64,000 nt of DNA from Ralstonia pickettii (GTDB lineage: Bacteria > Pseudomonadota > Gammaproteobacteria > Burkholderiales > Burkholderiaceae): NCBI RefSeq assembly GCF_001699815.1, contig NZ_MCGB01000057.1, forward strand, positions 539,837-603,836. Direction: 5' to 3'. The first letter of the stretch is position 1. Each line of letters starts with the position of its first letter. The position numbers and the translations under genes were made by a program. A model generated the notes under the pieces. The model was not told the origin of the DNA, made no database searches, and was given only the letters and a program-made list of their open reading frames with translations. Of the stretch, positions 18,352 to 29,313 are shown piece by piece.

Positions 18352-18999
18352 TCATTGCTTGATGACGTCGGCCCCTTTGGGCGGCGTAAAGCGGAACACG
18401 TTGGCCGGCAGTTGCGGATTCTTCTGGATGTTCGAGAACGTCAGCAAGGTGGTGTTCCCGAAGGCGTCGCGCAGCTCCATCCCCTGCAGCTCGCCGCTGC
18501 GAAAACCGATGGCGATGCGCTGGAACTGGGTGTCCTTTGCCTTGGGGGTGAGTTCGACCCAGTCGATGCCGTCCTTGGTGCCGCCTTCCTTAAGCGTGAA
18601 GTTTTTGGCCAGATCATTGCTGCCAAACAGGATGGCAGCGGGGCTGGAGCCCAGCGACGCATCAAGCTTGCGCTCCGTGATCTGGTTCAGGTCCTTGTCG
18701 AAGATGTACAGCATCTGGCCGTCGGCCGAGAGCTGCTGTTCGTACGGCTTCACATAGCGCCAGACGAAGCGGCCCGGGCGCGAGAAGACAAAATCGCCGT
18801 TGGACGTCCCGGCCACGCGCAGCGGGCTGCCGTTGGTGCCGCCCTTCACCTGCCGTTGCACGAACTCGCCGCGCGCAGTGCTGACGTTGCTCACAAAGGC
18901 GTTGAGCTGTTCGACCGCACCTGCATAGGCGCCGGCAGACCATGCCGCCAGAGAGACCAGCCCGGCGGCCATCAGGTGACGCGCGTTCAACACAAACAT
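18352..18999 (-). CDS. lolA: Outer-membrane lipoprotein carrier protein LolA
   Basis: This periplasmic chaperone takes lipoproteins from the LolCDE transporter to the outer membrane. The 215-residue protein has a signal peptide ending AYA. It then has the family start [21 protein letters not shown], followed by [33 protein letters not shown] and [17 protein letters not shown], which trace the half-barrel fold. ATG at 18999 puts the signal peptide at the N-terminus. It follows ftsK by 109 bases in the same direction, a conserved pair in this family of bacteria. Confidence 0.95.
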
Positions 19000-19108
19000 A
19001 GGAATCCCGGTTTCAGTTGATCTTGTTGTTAGTGGCCGGCAGCGACGGAACATTCCGCCCGTGCGGTAACGCGATGTAACGGCAAATGCGCGCAGCGCGC
19101 GGGCAGCG

Positions 19109-21454
19109 TCATTCCTCTTCGACGACGTTGCCGTTGCGGTTGGGCGCCAGGATTTCACGGTTGCCGTTGCCCGACATGGCGGACACGAGCCCCGCCTTTT
19201 CCATGTCTTCGAGCAGGCGTGCGGCGCGGTTGTAGCCGATGCGCAGGTGACGCTGCACCAGCGAGATCGACGCGCGGCGATTCTTGAGCACCACATCGAC
19301 AGCCTGGTCGTACAGTGGATCGGCCTCGCCGCCGCCCGCACCCACAAGGCCAGCACCGCCACCAGAGCCATCGCCACCGCCCTCGCCATCGGCCACACCG
19401 CCTTCGAGAATGCCTTCGATGTAGTTCGGCTCGCCTTGCGCCTTCAGGTTATCGACGATGCGGTGGACTTCCTCGTCCGACACGAACGCGCCGTGCACGC
19501 GCACTGGCAAGCCGGTGCCCGGCGCGAGATACAGCATGTCGCCCATGCCCAGCAGCGCTTCGGCGCCCTGCTGGTCAAGGATGGTGCGCGAGTCGATCTT
19601 GCTGCTGACCTGGAACGCGATCCGCGTCGGCACGTTGGCCTTGATCAGGCCCGTAATCACGTCCACCGACGGACGCTGCGTTGCCAGCACGAGGTGGATA
19701 CCGGCGGCACGCGCCTTCTGCGCAATCCGCGCGATCAGCTCTTCGACCTTCTTGCCGACCACCATCATCAGGTCGGCCAGTTCGTCGATCACGATGACAA
19801 TCATCGGCAGCTTGTCGAGCGGCTCCGGCGCGTCAGGCGTCAGGCTGAACGGGTTGGGAATCTTTTCTTCGCGCGCAGCGGCTTCTTCGATCTTCTTGTT
19901 GAAGCCGGCCAGGTTTCGCACGCCCATCTTGCTCATGAGCTTGTAGCGGCGCTCCATCTCGCCCACAGCCCAGTTGAGCGCGTGACCGGCTTGGCGCATG
20001 TCCGTCACGACTGGGCACAGCAGATGGGGAATGCCTTCGTAGATGCTCAGTTCCAGCATCTTCGGGTCGATCAGAATCAGGCGCACCGCGTCGGCCTTCG
20101 CCTTGTACAGCAGCGACAGGATCATCGCGTTGATCCCGACCGACTTACCTGAGCCCGTGGTACCAGCCACCATGCAGTGCGGCATCTTGGCCAGGTCGGC
20201 CACGACCGGCTTGCCGGCAATATCCTTGCCCAGCGCCAGCGTGAGCTGCGATGCGCTCTCGTTGTAGACCTGCGAGCCGAGAATCTCCGACAGGCGCACC
20301 GCTTGGCGCTTCGGGTTCGGCAGCTCCAGGCCCATGCAGTTCTTGCCTGGAATTGTCTCCACCACGCGGATCGACACCAACGACAGCGAACGCGCCAGGT
20401 CCTTCGCCAGGTTGACGATCTGGCTGCCCTTGACGCCCGTGGCGGGCTCGATTTCGTAGCGCGTGATGACCGGGCCCGGATAGGCCGCCACCACCTGCAC
20501 TTCCACGCCGAAATCCTTGAGCTTCTTCTCGATCAGGCGCGAGGTGAATTCCAGCGTCTCGGCGCTCACGGTTTCCACAACCGGCGGAATCGGATCGAGC
20601 AGCGCGAGCGGGGGCAGGTCGGAATCGTGCATGTCGACAAACAGCGGCTGCTGCTTCTCGCGCTCCACGCGCTCGCTCTTGACCACGGCGGTCGGGCGCA
20701 CGATCTGCACCGGCGGCGATTCTTCAATGCGCACGCGGCGGGTTTCGACCACTTCCTCGCGCTCGACCTTGGCCGCCTCGCCGATGGCGCGGTCCTGTTT
20801 GCTCTCGCGGCGCGTCTTGAAGCCGACGAACAGCATCTCGACGCCGGCGCCGATCTGCTCGGCCAGGTTCAGCCACGAGAAATGGAAGAACAGCGACAGC
20901 CCGACCAGGAACGTAAACAGCAGCGCCAGCGTGCCGCCGGTAAAGCCCAGCGAATGCTGCATCGCCCCGCCGATCACATCGCCCAGCACGCCGCCCGGCG
21001 CACGCGGCAGCTTCATGTGCAGCGAGTACATGCGGATGGCTTCCAAACCCATGCTGGAAGCCAGGATGAGCGCAAAGCCGATCCACGTGACACTGGCATC
21101 AACGCGCGGCATGGAGGTGCGCGGCAGGCGTTCGTCCGACATCAGCTCGCGCCAGCCGCGCCAGACCTTGCGCACGAGCAGCACCGCCCACCAGTAGGCG
21201 GACGCGCCAAAGACAAACAGCAGCAGATCGGCCAGCCACGCGCCCACGCGGCCGCCCAGGTTGCGGATTTCGTCGACCTGGCTGGCGTGGGTGAAACCGG
21301 GATCGGCGCGGTTGTATGACAGGAGAATGATCAGGAAGGCGATGGTCACCGCCAGCAACAGGAACCAGCGGACCTCCCCCAGCAGCCGCCCAATGCGGGA
21401 CGGCAGTGCGGACGGATCGGTGCGGGTTGTCGGAGTGGTGGAAGCTCGAGCCAT
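19109..21454 (-). CDS. ftsK: DNA translocase FtsK
   Basis: This septal DNA pump clears chromosomes from the closing division site and activates XerCD recombination at dif. The 781-residue protein has an N-terminal membrane domain with four to five helices (30-47, 72-95, 122-138, 172-194). A variable linker follows, then the RecA-like motor with Walker A GTTGSGKS (431-438) and Walker [15 protein letters not shown]. The C-terminal winged-helix gamma domain ([20 protein letters not shown] through [13 protein letters not shown]) reads KOPS sites. A Gly-rich spacer precedes gamma. I chose ATG 21454 because family members start near MARASTT; a GTG at 21505 is possible. Confidence 0.97.
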
Positions 21455-21528
21455 GCGGGAGACGGGTGCGCCGCTTGGACGAGGCCGCGCGGCTTGGGAC
21501 AGCACAAATACGATGCCAACGATTGTAA

Positions 21529-22620
<1,092 letters not shown>

Positions 22621-22652
22621 GCTGCACCGCCCCGGGTTTCCCGGGCGCAAAC

Positions 22653-22684
22653 AACGCGGCCGATGGGTGACCATCGGCCGCGTT
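22653..22684 (+). terminator. Perfect 14-base hairpin after trxB
   Basis: AACGCGGCCGATGG and CCATCGGCCGCGTT pair perfectly around a GTGA tetraloop (GNRA type). There is no T-run afterwards, so it may be a Rho-dependent or mRNA-stabilising hairpin rather than a classical intrinsic terminator. It ends 65 bases before the next gene. Confidence 0.6.
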
Positions 22685-22703
22685 GCCATGTGCGGCACCT
22701 TCG

Positions 22704-22709
22704 TATAAT
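22704..22709 (+). promoter_or_regulatory. Candidate -10 element upstream of the Smr-domain gene
   Basis: TATAAT at 22704-22709 is preceded by TTGCCA at 22683-22688 with a 15-base spacer, a little shorter than optimal. It lies 40 bases before the start codon. Confidence 0.45.
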
Positions 22710-22749
22710 CGACACACGCCCCACCCCGGTGTGCTCGCCTGCCTTCACC

Positions 22750-23415
22750 ATGAAACGCGCCCCTTCCCCCGCCAACAAGCTCAGCCTGACCGATCTGGCC
22801 GGCCTGCGTGACCAGCTCAAGCATGAGACGCAAGCACGCGAAGCCGAACGCCAGCGCGCCGAAGCCGCCGCACGCAAGGCGGCCGAAGAAGCCAACGTGT
22901 TCCGTGCCAGCATCGGCGAGGTCAGCGCGCTGCGCCAGAACAAGCGCGTCGAACATCCGCGCAATCCGCCCGCGCCCGAACCCGTGCACTCGCGCGCCGA
23001 AGAGCAGACCGTGCTGCGCGATTCCCTGTCGGATGAATTCGACGTGGACAACTTACTCGAGACCGACGACACGCTGTCCTACCGGCGCCCCGGCATTGGC
23101 GACGACGTGCTCAAAAAGCTGCGCCGCGGCGAGTGGGCTACGCAAGACCAGATCGACCTGCACGGCATGCGCCGCGAAGAAGCCCGCGAGGCGCTGGCCG
23201 CCTTCCTGCGCCGTGCCGTGCAGCGTGGCATCCGCTGTGTGCGCGTGATCCACGGCAAGGGACTCGGCTCGCCCGACAAAACGCCGGTGCTCAAGGGCAA
23301 GGTACGCTCGTGGCTGGTGCAGAAGGAAGAGGTGATCGCCTTCGTCGAGCCGCGCAACACGGCGGGCGGCGCGGGCGCGGTGCTGGTGCTGCTGCGCCAG
23401 CCGTACGGCTCCTGA
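22750..23415 (+). CDS. Smr-domain protein (YdaL/Smr endonuclease-like)
   Basis: This 221-residue protein has an N-terminal charged coiled-coil region (residues 20-60, EAERQRAEAAARKAAEEAN). A C-terminal Smr domain follows, with DLHGMRREEAREALAAFL and the conserved VRVIHGKGLGS. Smr domains of the MutS2 C-terminal type nick DNA or, in some proteins, cut RNA. Stand-alone proteins of this layout are common in proteobacteria and poorly characterised. ATG at 22750 follows a promoter-like TATAAT by about 40 bases. It stands between trxB and a membrane protein gene without clear operon links. Confidence 0.92.
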   Translation: MKRAPSPANKLSLTDLAGLRDQLKHETQAREAERQRAEAAARKAAEEANVFRASIGEVSALRQNKRVEHPRNPPAPEPVHSRAEEQTVLRDSLSDEFDVDNLLETDDTLSYRRPGIGDDVLKKLRRGEWATQDQIDLHGMRREEAREALAAFLRRAVQRGIRCVRVIHGKGLGSPDKTPVLKGKVRSWLVQKEEVIAFVEPRNTAGGAGAVLVLLRQPYGS

Positions 23416-23460
23416 CGCGCAGCCCTCCTTACACCTGCTCACAACAAGAACAACACGCAC

Positions 23461-24084
23461 ATGCACGTGACCCGCCTGCAGTTGGTGATGCACTGGGTGG
23501 AGATCCTCGCGGTCTTCTCGTTTGCCATCTCGGGACTGGCCGAAGCCAAACGGCGCCGGCTCGATGCCGTGGGCGCGTTCATCGTCGCGTTCCTGACCGC
23601 GTTTGGCGGCGGCACGCTGCGCGATCTACTGCTGGATCGGCGGCCCTTCTACTGGATCGAGCACGAGCAATACCTGCTCGCGCTGTTCGTGATGAGCCTG
23701 TTCGCCAACTGGGTGATCCGGCTGGTGAGCCAGCTGGTGTCCGATCGCGTGCTGATCGTGGCCGACGCCATCGGCATGGGGCTCTTTGGTGTGCTCGGCA
23801 CGCAACTGGCGCTTGATGCGGGCGTGCCGATCTTTGTGTCGGTGATGATGGGCGTGATCACGGCGGCCTTTGGCGGCCTGCTGCGCGATGTGGTCTGCAA
23901 TGAAGTCCCCATGCTGCTGCGGGACAATCACCCGTACGCAACGTGCGCGTTTCTCGGGTGCTTCCTCTACGTCGGGCTGACGCAGACGGACCTGCTGCCA
24001 AGCGTGTCCGTGGTGATCGCCACGCTGGCGATCGTGATCGGCCGGCTGGTGACGCTGCGCTGGAACATCACCCTGCCGCGTTGA
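23461..24084 (+). CDS. TRIC-like membrane protein (UPF0126 family), second copy
   Basis: This 207-residue integral membrane protein has two three-helix repeats carrying the family motifs: AVFSFAISGLAEAKRR with AFGGGTLRDLLLDRRP, and IGMGLFGVLGTQLAL with AAFGGLLRDVVCNEVP. Like the copy at 2337-2966 it belongs to the bacterial TRIC-related group of predicted ion or small-molecule channels. The two share motif order but differ widely in sequence. ATG at 23461 begins MHVTRLQLVMHWVE; there is little room upstream. It starts 45 bases after the Smr gene. Confidence 0.92.
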   Translation: MHVTRLQLVMHWVEILAVFSFAISGLAEAKRRRLDAVGAFIVAFLTAFGGGTLRDLLLDRRPFYWIEHEQYLLALFVMSLFANWVIRLVSQLVSDRVLIVADAIGMGLFGVLGTQLALDAGVPIFVSVMMGVITAAFGGLLRDVVCNEVPMLLRDNHPYATCAFLGCFLYVGLTQTDLLPSVSVVIATLAIVIGRLVTLRWNITLPR

Positions 24085-24128
24085 TCAGGCGCTGACCGGC
24101 GCGAGCGCGCCGGCCACGGGCAGCGGCT

Positions 24129-25108
<980 letters not shown>

Positions 25109-25117
25109 GCCGGGGGC

Positions 25118-26755
25118 TTACTCTTTGAAGCGCGACGTAATCGGATACCGCCAGTCGCGCCCGAACGCCCGCGGCGTCACGCGGATGCCCACCGGCGCCT
25201 GACGCCGCTTGTATTCATTGATCTTGATGAGGCGCACGATCTTCTGCACGTCGGCCTCGGCAAACCCGGCCGCGATGATGTCGGCCACCGGCTGGTTCTG
25301 CTCCATGTAGCGCTGCACGATGGCGTCGAGCGCATCGTATTCGGGCAGGCTGTCCTGGTCGGTCTGGTTCTCGCGCAGCTCGGCCGATGGTGCGCGGGTC
25401 AAGATGCGCTCCGGAATCACCTCCGACAACGAATTGCGGTAGCGGCACAGTCGGTAGACCAGCGTCTTGAAGATATCCTTGATCACGGCAAAACCGCCGG
25501 CCATGTCGCCGTACAGCGTGCAGTAGCCGACCGCTATTTCACTCTTGTTGCCGGTCGTCAGCACGATCCGGCCGCTCTTGTTGGACAGTGCCATCAGCAG
25601 CGTGCCGCGAATGCGCGCCTGGATGTTCTCTTCCGTCGCATCTTCGGGCAGCCCGCGGAACTCCTCCGCCAAGGCACCCTTGAATGCGTCGAACATCGGG
25701 CTGATGGCGATTTCGTCGTACTGCACGCCCAGCCGGGCCGCCATGTCGCGCGCATCCACCCACGAGATATCTGCCGTGTAACGCGAGGGCATCATGACCG
25801 CGCGCACGCGATCCGCGCCCAGCGCGTCGACGGCAATCGCCAGCACCAACGCTGAATCGACGCCACCCGACAAGCCGATGATTGCGCCCGGGAAGCCATT
25901 CTTGCCGAGGTAGTCGCGCACGCCCAGCTTGAGCGCTTCGTATACCTGGGCTTCCAGCGGAGGCTCCGGGACGATCGTGCCCGGCAGCGCGCGTCCGCCG
26001 TCGAACTGCACGTAGCCCACGCCCTCGACAAACTGCCCCATCCGCAAGACGACGTTGCCTTCGGCATCGAGCACGAACGAGCCCCCGTCGAACACGAGTT
26101 CATCCTGCCCGCCGACGAGGTTTGCATACACATGCGGCAATCCCGATTCCTTCACACGGGCACCGATGATCCGCTCGCGCAGGTCTTCCTTGTCGAGGTG
26201 GTACGGCGAGGCGTTGGGGATCAACACAACCTGCGCGCCGGCGGCCTTGGCATAGGCCGTGGCCGTGGCGTACCAGGCGTCTTCGCAGATGATGACGCCG
26301 AAGCGCGTGCCGTCCACTTCGAACACAAAGGGCTCGGTGCCGGGCTGAAAGTAGCGCTTCTCGTCAAAGACCTCGTTGTTGGGCAGTTCAAGCTTGTCGT
26401 ACCGGCCGACCACACGGCCGTCAAGGGCCACTGTGGCGCTATTGGTGGGCTTGGGCAGCACGCCGGGCGCTGGGGCTTCCAGCGAGAGTTGTGGGTGCCC
26501 GATCAGCACGTGCAAGCCCGGGAATGCCGCCAGCTCGGCGATGAGCGCATCGAGCGCGCGTGCGCTGGCGTCGATGAACGCCGGGCGCAGCAGCAGGTCT
26601 TCGGGCGGATAGCCCGTGAGCGACAGTTCCGGCGTGAGCAGGATGCGCGCACCAGCCTGGTGCGCTTCGCGCGCGGCGGCGACAATGCGGGCAGCATTGC
26701 CGGCGAAATCGCCGACGGTGCAGTTGATCTGGGCGAGAGCGACAGAGACGGTCAT
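25118..26755 (-). CDS. nadE: Glutamine-dependent NAD+ synthetase
   Basis: This enzyme makes NAD+ from nicotinic acid adenine dinucleotide, using glutamine as ammonia donor. The 545-residue protein has an N-terminal nitrilase-type glutaminase domain: the Glu in LLTPELSLTGYPPEDL, the Lys in GRYDKLELPN and the catalytic Cys in VIICEDAWY. It is joined to a C-terminal synthetase domain with the PP-loop SGGVDSALVLAIA. TTGNKSEIAVGYCTLYGDMAGGF follows in the second domain. ATG at 26755 gives MTVSVALAQINCTVGDF, the family start. It leads an operon with a methyltransferase and a PII protein, linking nitrogen sensing with a glutamine-consuming enzyme. Confidence 0.97.
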   Translation of the reverse strand: MTVSVALAQINCTVGDFAGNAARIVAAAREAHQAGARILLTPELSLTGYPPEDLLLRPAFIDASARALDALIAELAAFPGLHVLIGHPQLSLEAPAPGVLPKPTNSATVALDGRVVGRYDKLELPNNEVFDEKRYFQPGTEPFVFEVDGTRFGVIICEDAWYATATAYAKAAGAQVVLIPNASPYHLDKEDLRERIIGARVKESGLPHVYANLVGGQDELVFDGGSFVLDAEGNVVLRMGQFVEGVGYVQFDGGRALPGTIVPEPPLEAQVYEALKLGVRDYLGKNGFPGAIIGLSGGVDSALVLAIAVDALGADRVRAVMMPSRYTADISWVDARDMAARLGVQYDEIAISPMFDAFKGALAEEFRGLPEDATEENIQARIRGTLLMALSNKSGRIVLTTGNKSEIAVGYCTLYGDMAGGFAVIKDIFKTLVYRLCRYRNSLSEVIPERILTRAPSAELRENQTDQDSLPEYDALDAIVQRYMEQNQPVADIIAAGFAEADVQKIVRLIKINEYKRRQAPVGIRVTPRAFGRDWRYPITSRFKE

Positions 26756-26810
26756 GGGGGCAATGTGGATTGCAAGCGCGGCATCCGAAGCTCGAATTAG
26801 AATCGGCGGC

Positions 26811-28043
26811 ATGACCTCTCGCCCCCTTGCTCCCGAGCCTCAAGCGCGCGCTGGTTCGCGACACGAATTGACCGATTATCGCACGCGACTTGTGACCGAT
26901 CTGCGTGACATCGGCCGCGATGCCTGGGATGCCCTGCTCGCCCTGCAGCCCGAGGCAACGCCTTTTCTGCGCTTCGATTTCCTGCACGCCCTGCATGCGA
27001 GCGGCAGCGCGTCGCCCGACACCGGCTGGTCGCCGCAATACCTGACACTGTGGCAAGACGGCCCCGACGGTGAAGTGCTCGCCGCCGCTGTGCCGCTGTA
27101 TGTGAAAGGTCACTCCTATGGCGAGTACGTCTTCGACTGGGCCTGGGCCAATGCGTACGCGCAGCACGGGCTCGAGTACTACCCGAAATGGCTGTCGGCC
27201 ATCCCTTTTACGCCGGTGCAGGGCGCGCGGCTGCTGGCGCGGGATGCGGCTGCGCGCGCAGCGCTGGTCGAAACGTTGCTGGCAGTTGCGCGCCAGAGCG
27301 CGTTGTCATCGCTGCATGTGCTGTTTCCCACTGCCGACGAAGCCGAGCAACTGCACGCCGCAGGCATGCTGCTGCGGCAAGGGGTGCAGTTCCACTGGTG
27401 CAATCCGGGCTTTGCAAGCTTCGACGATTTTCTGGGCGCGCTGGAACAGAAGAAGCGCAAAAATATCCGCGCCGAGCGCCGCCGCGTGCACGACGCCGGT
27501 ATCACGTTCCGCCACGTGCCCGGCGCAGCCGCGACGGACGCGGACTGGCGCTTCTTCCACCGCTGCTATCGCACCACCTACCGCGAGCATCACTCGTCAC
27601 CGTATCTAAACCTGGAGTTCTTCCGCCAGATCGGGCAGACGATGCCGGAAAACCTCCTGCTGGTGATTGCCTCGCGTGATGGCAATGACATCGCCAGCGC
27701 GCTGCTGGTGATCGACATGCGCCCCGAGGCGTCCGTCATGTACGGCCGCTACTGGGGCGCGATCGAGCATCACCCCTGCCTGCACTTTGAGACGGCGTAT
27801 TACCAGCCGTTGACGTACTGCATCGCGCACGGCATCCGCACGTTCGAAGGCGGAGCGCAAGGCGAACACAAGATGGCGCGCGGCTTCGAGCCCGTGGCGA
27901 CGCTGTCGGCACACTGGCTGGCGCACCCCGCATTTGCCGATGCCGTGGGCAGGTTCCTCGACCGCGAAACGGCCGGCATGGAAGCGTATCTGGACGAACT
28001 GACGGACCGCTCCCCGTTCAGGCAGCGGCCGGGATCGGATTAG
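26811..28043 (+). CDS. GNAT/FemAB-like acyltransferase family protein (DUF482, peptidogalycan biosynthesis type)
   Basis: This 410-residue protein matches the group annotated as peptidogalycan biosynthesis or DUF482 proteins, which adopt tandem GNAT folds like FemAB. Typical blocks are TPFLRFDFLHALHASGS near residue 45, YVFDWAWANAYAQHGLEYYPK, FEQKKRKNI-type sequence (EQKKRKNIRAERRR) and YRTTYREHHSSPYLN. HFETAYYQPLTYCIAHGIRTFEGGAQGEHKM lies towards the end. The reaction has not been established; an acyl or aminoacyl transfer is expected from the fold. ATG at 26811 lies 55 bases from the divergent nadE start, so the two share a control region. Confidence 0.85.
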   Translation: MTSRPLAPEPQARAGSRHELTDYRTRLVTDLRDIGRDAWDALLALQPEATPFLRFDFLHALHASGSASPDTGWSPQYLTLWQDGPDGEVLAAAVPLYVKGHSYGEYVFDWAWANAYAQHGLEYYPKWLSAIPFTPVQGARLLARDAAARAALVETLLAVARQSALSSLHVLFPTADEAEQLHAAGMLLRQGVQFHWCNPGFASFDDFLGALEQKKRKNIRAERRRVHDAGITFRHVPGAAATDADWRFFHRCYRTTYREHHSSPYLNLEFFRQIGQTMPENLLLVIASRDGNDIASALLVIDMRPEASVMYGRYWGAIEHHPCLHFETAYYQPLTYCIAHGIRTFEGGAQGEHKMARGFEPVATLSAHWLAHPAFADAVGRFLDRETAGMEAYLDELTDRSPFRQRPGSD

Positions 28044-28108
28044 CAGCGGGAAAACAGCGGAGGCGGGAAAGACAGCGTCCGCACGAACGGCGGACGCGAA
28101 GGTGCAGC

Positions 28109-28315
28109 TTAGTGCTCGGCAGGTTTCTGCTGGGCGATCACGCAGTGTGCGGCGTTCGAATCAACCGCCATGGAGGGAACAGCCATGGAGGGCGATGCGA
28201 CGGCACGCTCGCCAGCGTGGGCTGCGTCCGGTGGCCCAACCAGCAGCGCCCACGCGGTGAATGCGGCCATGGCCACGGCGGAGAGCACGGGAACGACAAC
28301 GGTCTTGTTCAACAT
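28109..28315 (-). CDS. Small exported or membrane-anchored protein of unknown function
   Basis: This 68-residue protein begins MLNKTVVVPVLSAVAMAAFT with one hydrophobic segment and a possible cleavage after AHA. A short mature tail follows with two copies of a PSMAV-like unit (SPSMAVPSMAVDS) and a single Cys near the end. I recognise no family. It is isolated, convergent with the FemAB-like gene. Confidence that it is expressed is moderate. Confidence 0.5.
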   Translation of the reverse strand: MLNKTVVVPVLSAVAMAAFTAWALLVGPPDAAHAGERAVASPSMAVPSMAVDSNAAHCVIAQQKPAEH

Positions 28316-28541
28316 CGCAGTACCGGGGGTTGGAGTCAAACTTGCCCGGGAGTCTAGAGGGGTCGTTTCCGGTGGGCAAATGAGCGTTTCTTAAATCTCT
28401 GTGTAGCAGAACTACCGGGCGGTAAGTATGCGCTATGCGTGAAAAATATCATGGAACGCATACAACGGGCCCACCCGGCCGCAGATGGCGCCCCGATGCG
28501 AGTCGACGAATCTCCGTGCGTTACATCGATGACGGCTTTGC

Positions 28542-28580
28542 AAAGAAAAAATCCCGGCACTCCATCCGGAGGCCGGGATT
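28542..28580 (-). terminator. Rho-independent terminator of ppa
   Basis: On the minus strand the arms ATCCCGGC and GCCGGGAT flank a 13-base loop and are followed by TTTTTCTTT. It lies about 37 bases after the ppa stop codon. Confidence 0.8.
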
Positions 28581-28616
28581 TGTCAGACATGCCGTACGGC
28601 AAAATCCTGAAACAGC

Positions 28617-29144
28617 TTACTTCTTATAGTTGGCAACGCCGTCGGCGATTTCCTTGTGGGCTTCTTCAATACCGCCCCAGCCTTCGACCTTGACCCACTT
28701 GCCGGCTTCCAGCGCCTTGTAGTGCTCGAAGAAGTGCTTGATCTGGTCCAGCAGGTTCTGGCCGATGTCCGACAGGTCGGTCACGTGGGCCGTCGCCGGG
28801 CTCAGCTTGTTGACAGGCACGGCAACCAGCTTGGCGTCCACACCGGATTCATCCGTCATCTTCAGCATGCCCAGGGCACGGCAGCGCACCACGCAACCGT
28901 GGATGAGCGGGAACGGCGTGACGACCAGCACGTCGACCGGGTCACCGTCGCCCGAGAGCGTCTGCGGGATGAAGCCGTAGTTGGCCGGGTAGCGCATGCC
29001 GGTGCCAACGAAGCGGTCTACGAACAGCAGGCCGGTTTCCTTGTCGGCTTCGTACTTGACCGGGTCGCTCTGCGCCGGGATCTCGATGATGACGTTGAAA
29101 TCGTTGGGGATGTCCTTGCCCGGCGAGACGTTGTTGAAGCTCAT
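28617..29144 (-). CDS. ppa: Inorganic pyrophosphatase (family I)
   Basis: This soluble enzyme hydrolyses pyrophosphate from biosynthetic reactions to two phosphates. The 175-residue protein has the family signature [10 protein letters not shown] with its metal-binding aspartates, plus [27 protein letters not shown] and [17 protein letters not shown]. Length and start ([13 protein letters not shown]) are typical of the hexameric bacterial enzyme. It has its own terminator. In related genomes it lies near hemY and ppc; here three catabolic genes lie between. Confidence 0.97.
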   Translation of the reverse strand: MSFNNVSPGKDIPNDFNVIIEIPAQSDPVKYEADKETGLLFVDRFVGTGMRYPANYGFIPQTLSGDGDPVDVLVVTPFPLIHGCVVRCRALGMLKMTDESGVDAKLVAVPVNKLSPATAHVTDLSDIGQNLLDQIKHFFEHYKALEAGKWVKVEGWGGIEEAHKEIADGVANYKK

Positions 29145-29313
29145 GGAAATGCTCCGGAATGCGCGAAGTGCGTAAAAACGCGACGCAAATGGTTGGAAAG
29201 AAGCGTGAAAAACTGTCGGCGGGCATTATAGCCCCTCACACTCGGACGCTTGCCCTACCCCGGCCGCACCCGTGCGAAAATCGGGCGTTGCCGATCTTTT
29301 GCAGGAACCCCCC

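Noticed and set aside
19320..19400. GC-rich repetitive stretch within ftsK
   Set aside because: It encodes the Gly-rich spacer before the gamma domain and is an ordinary low-complexity linker, not a tandem-repeat element.
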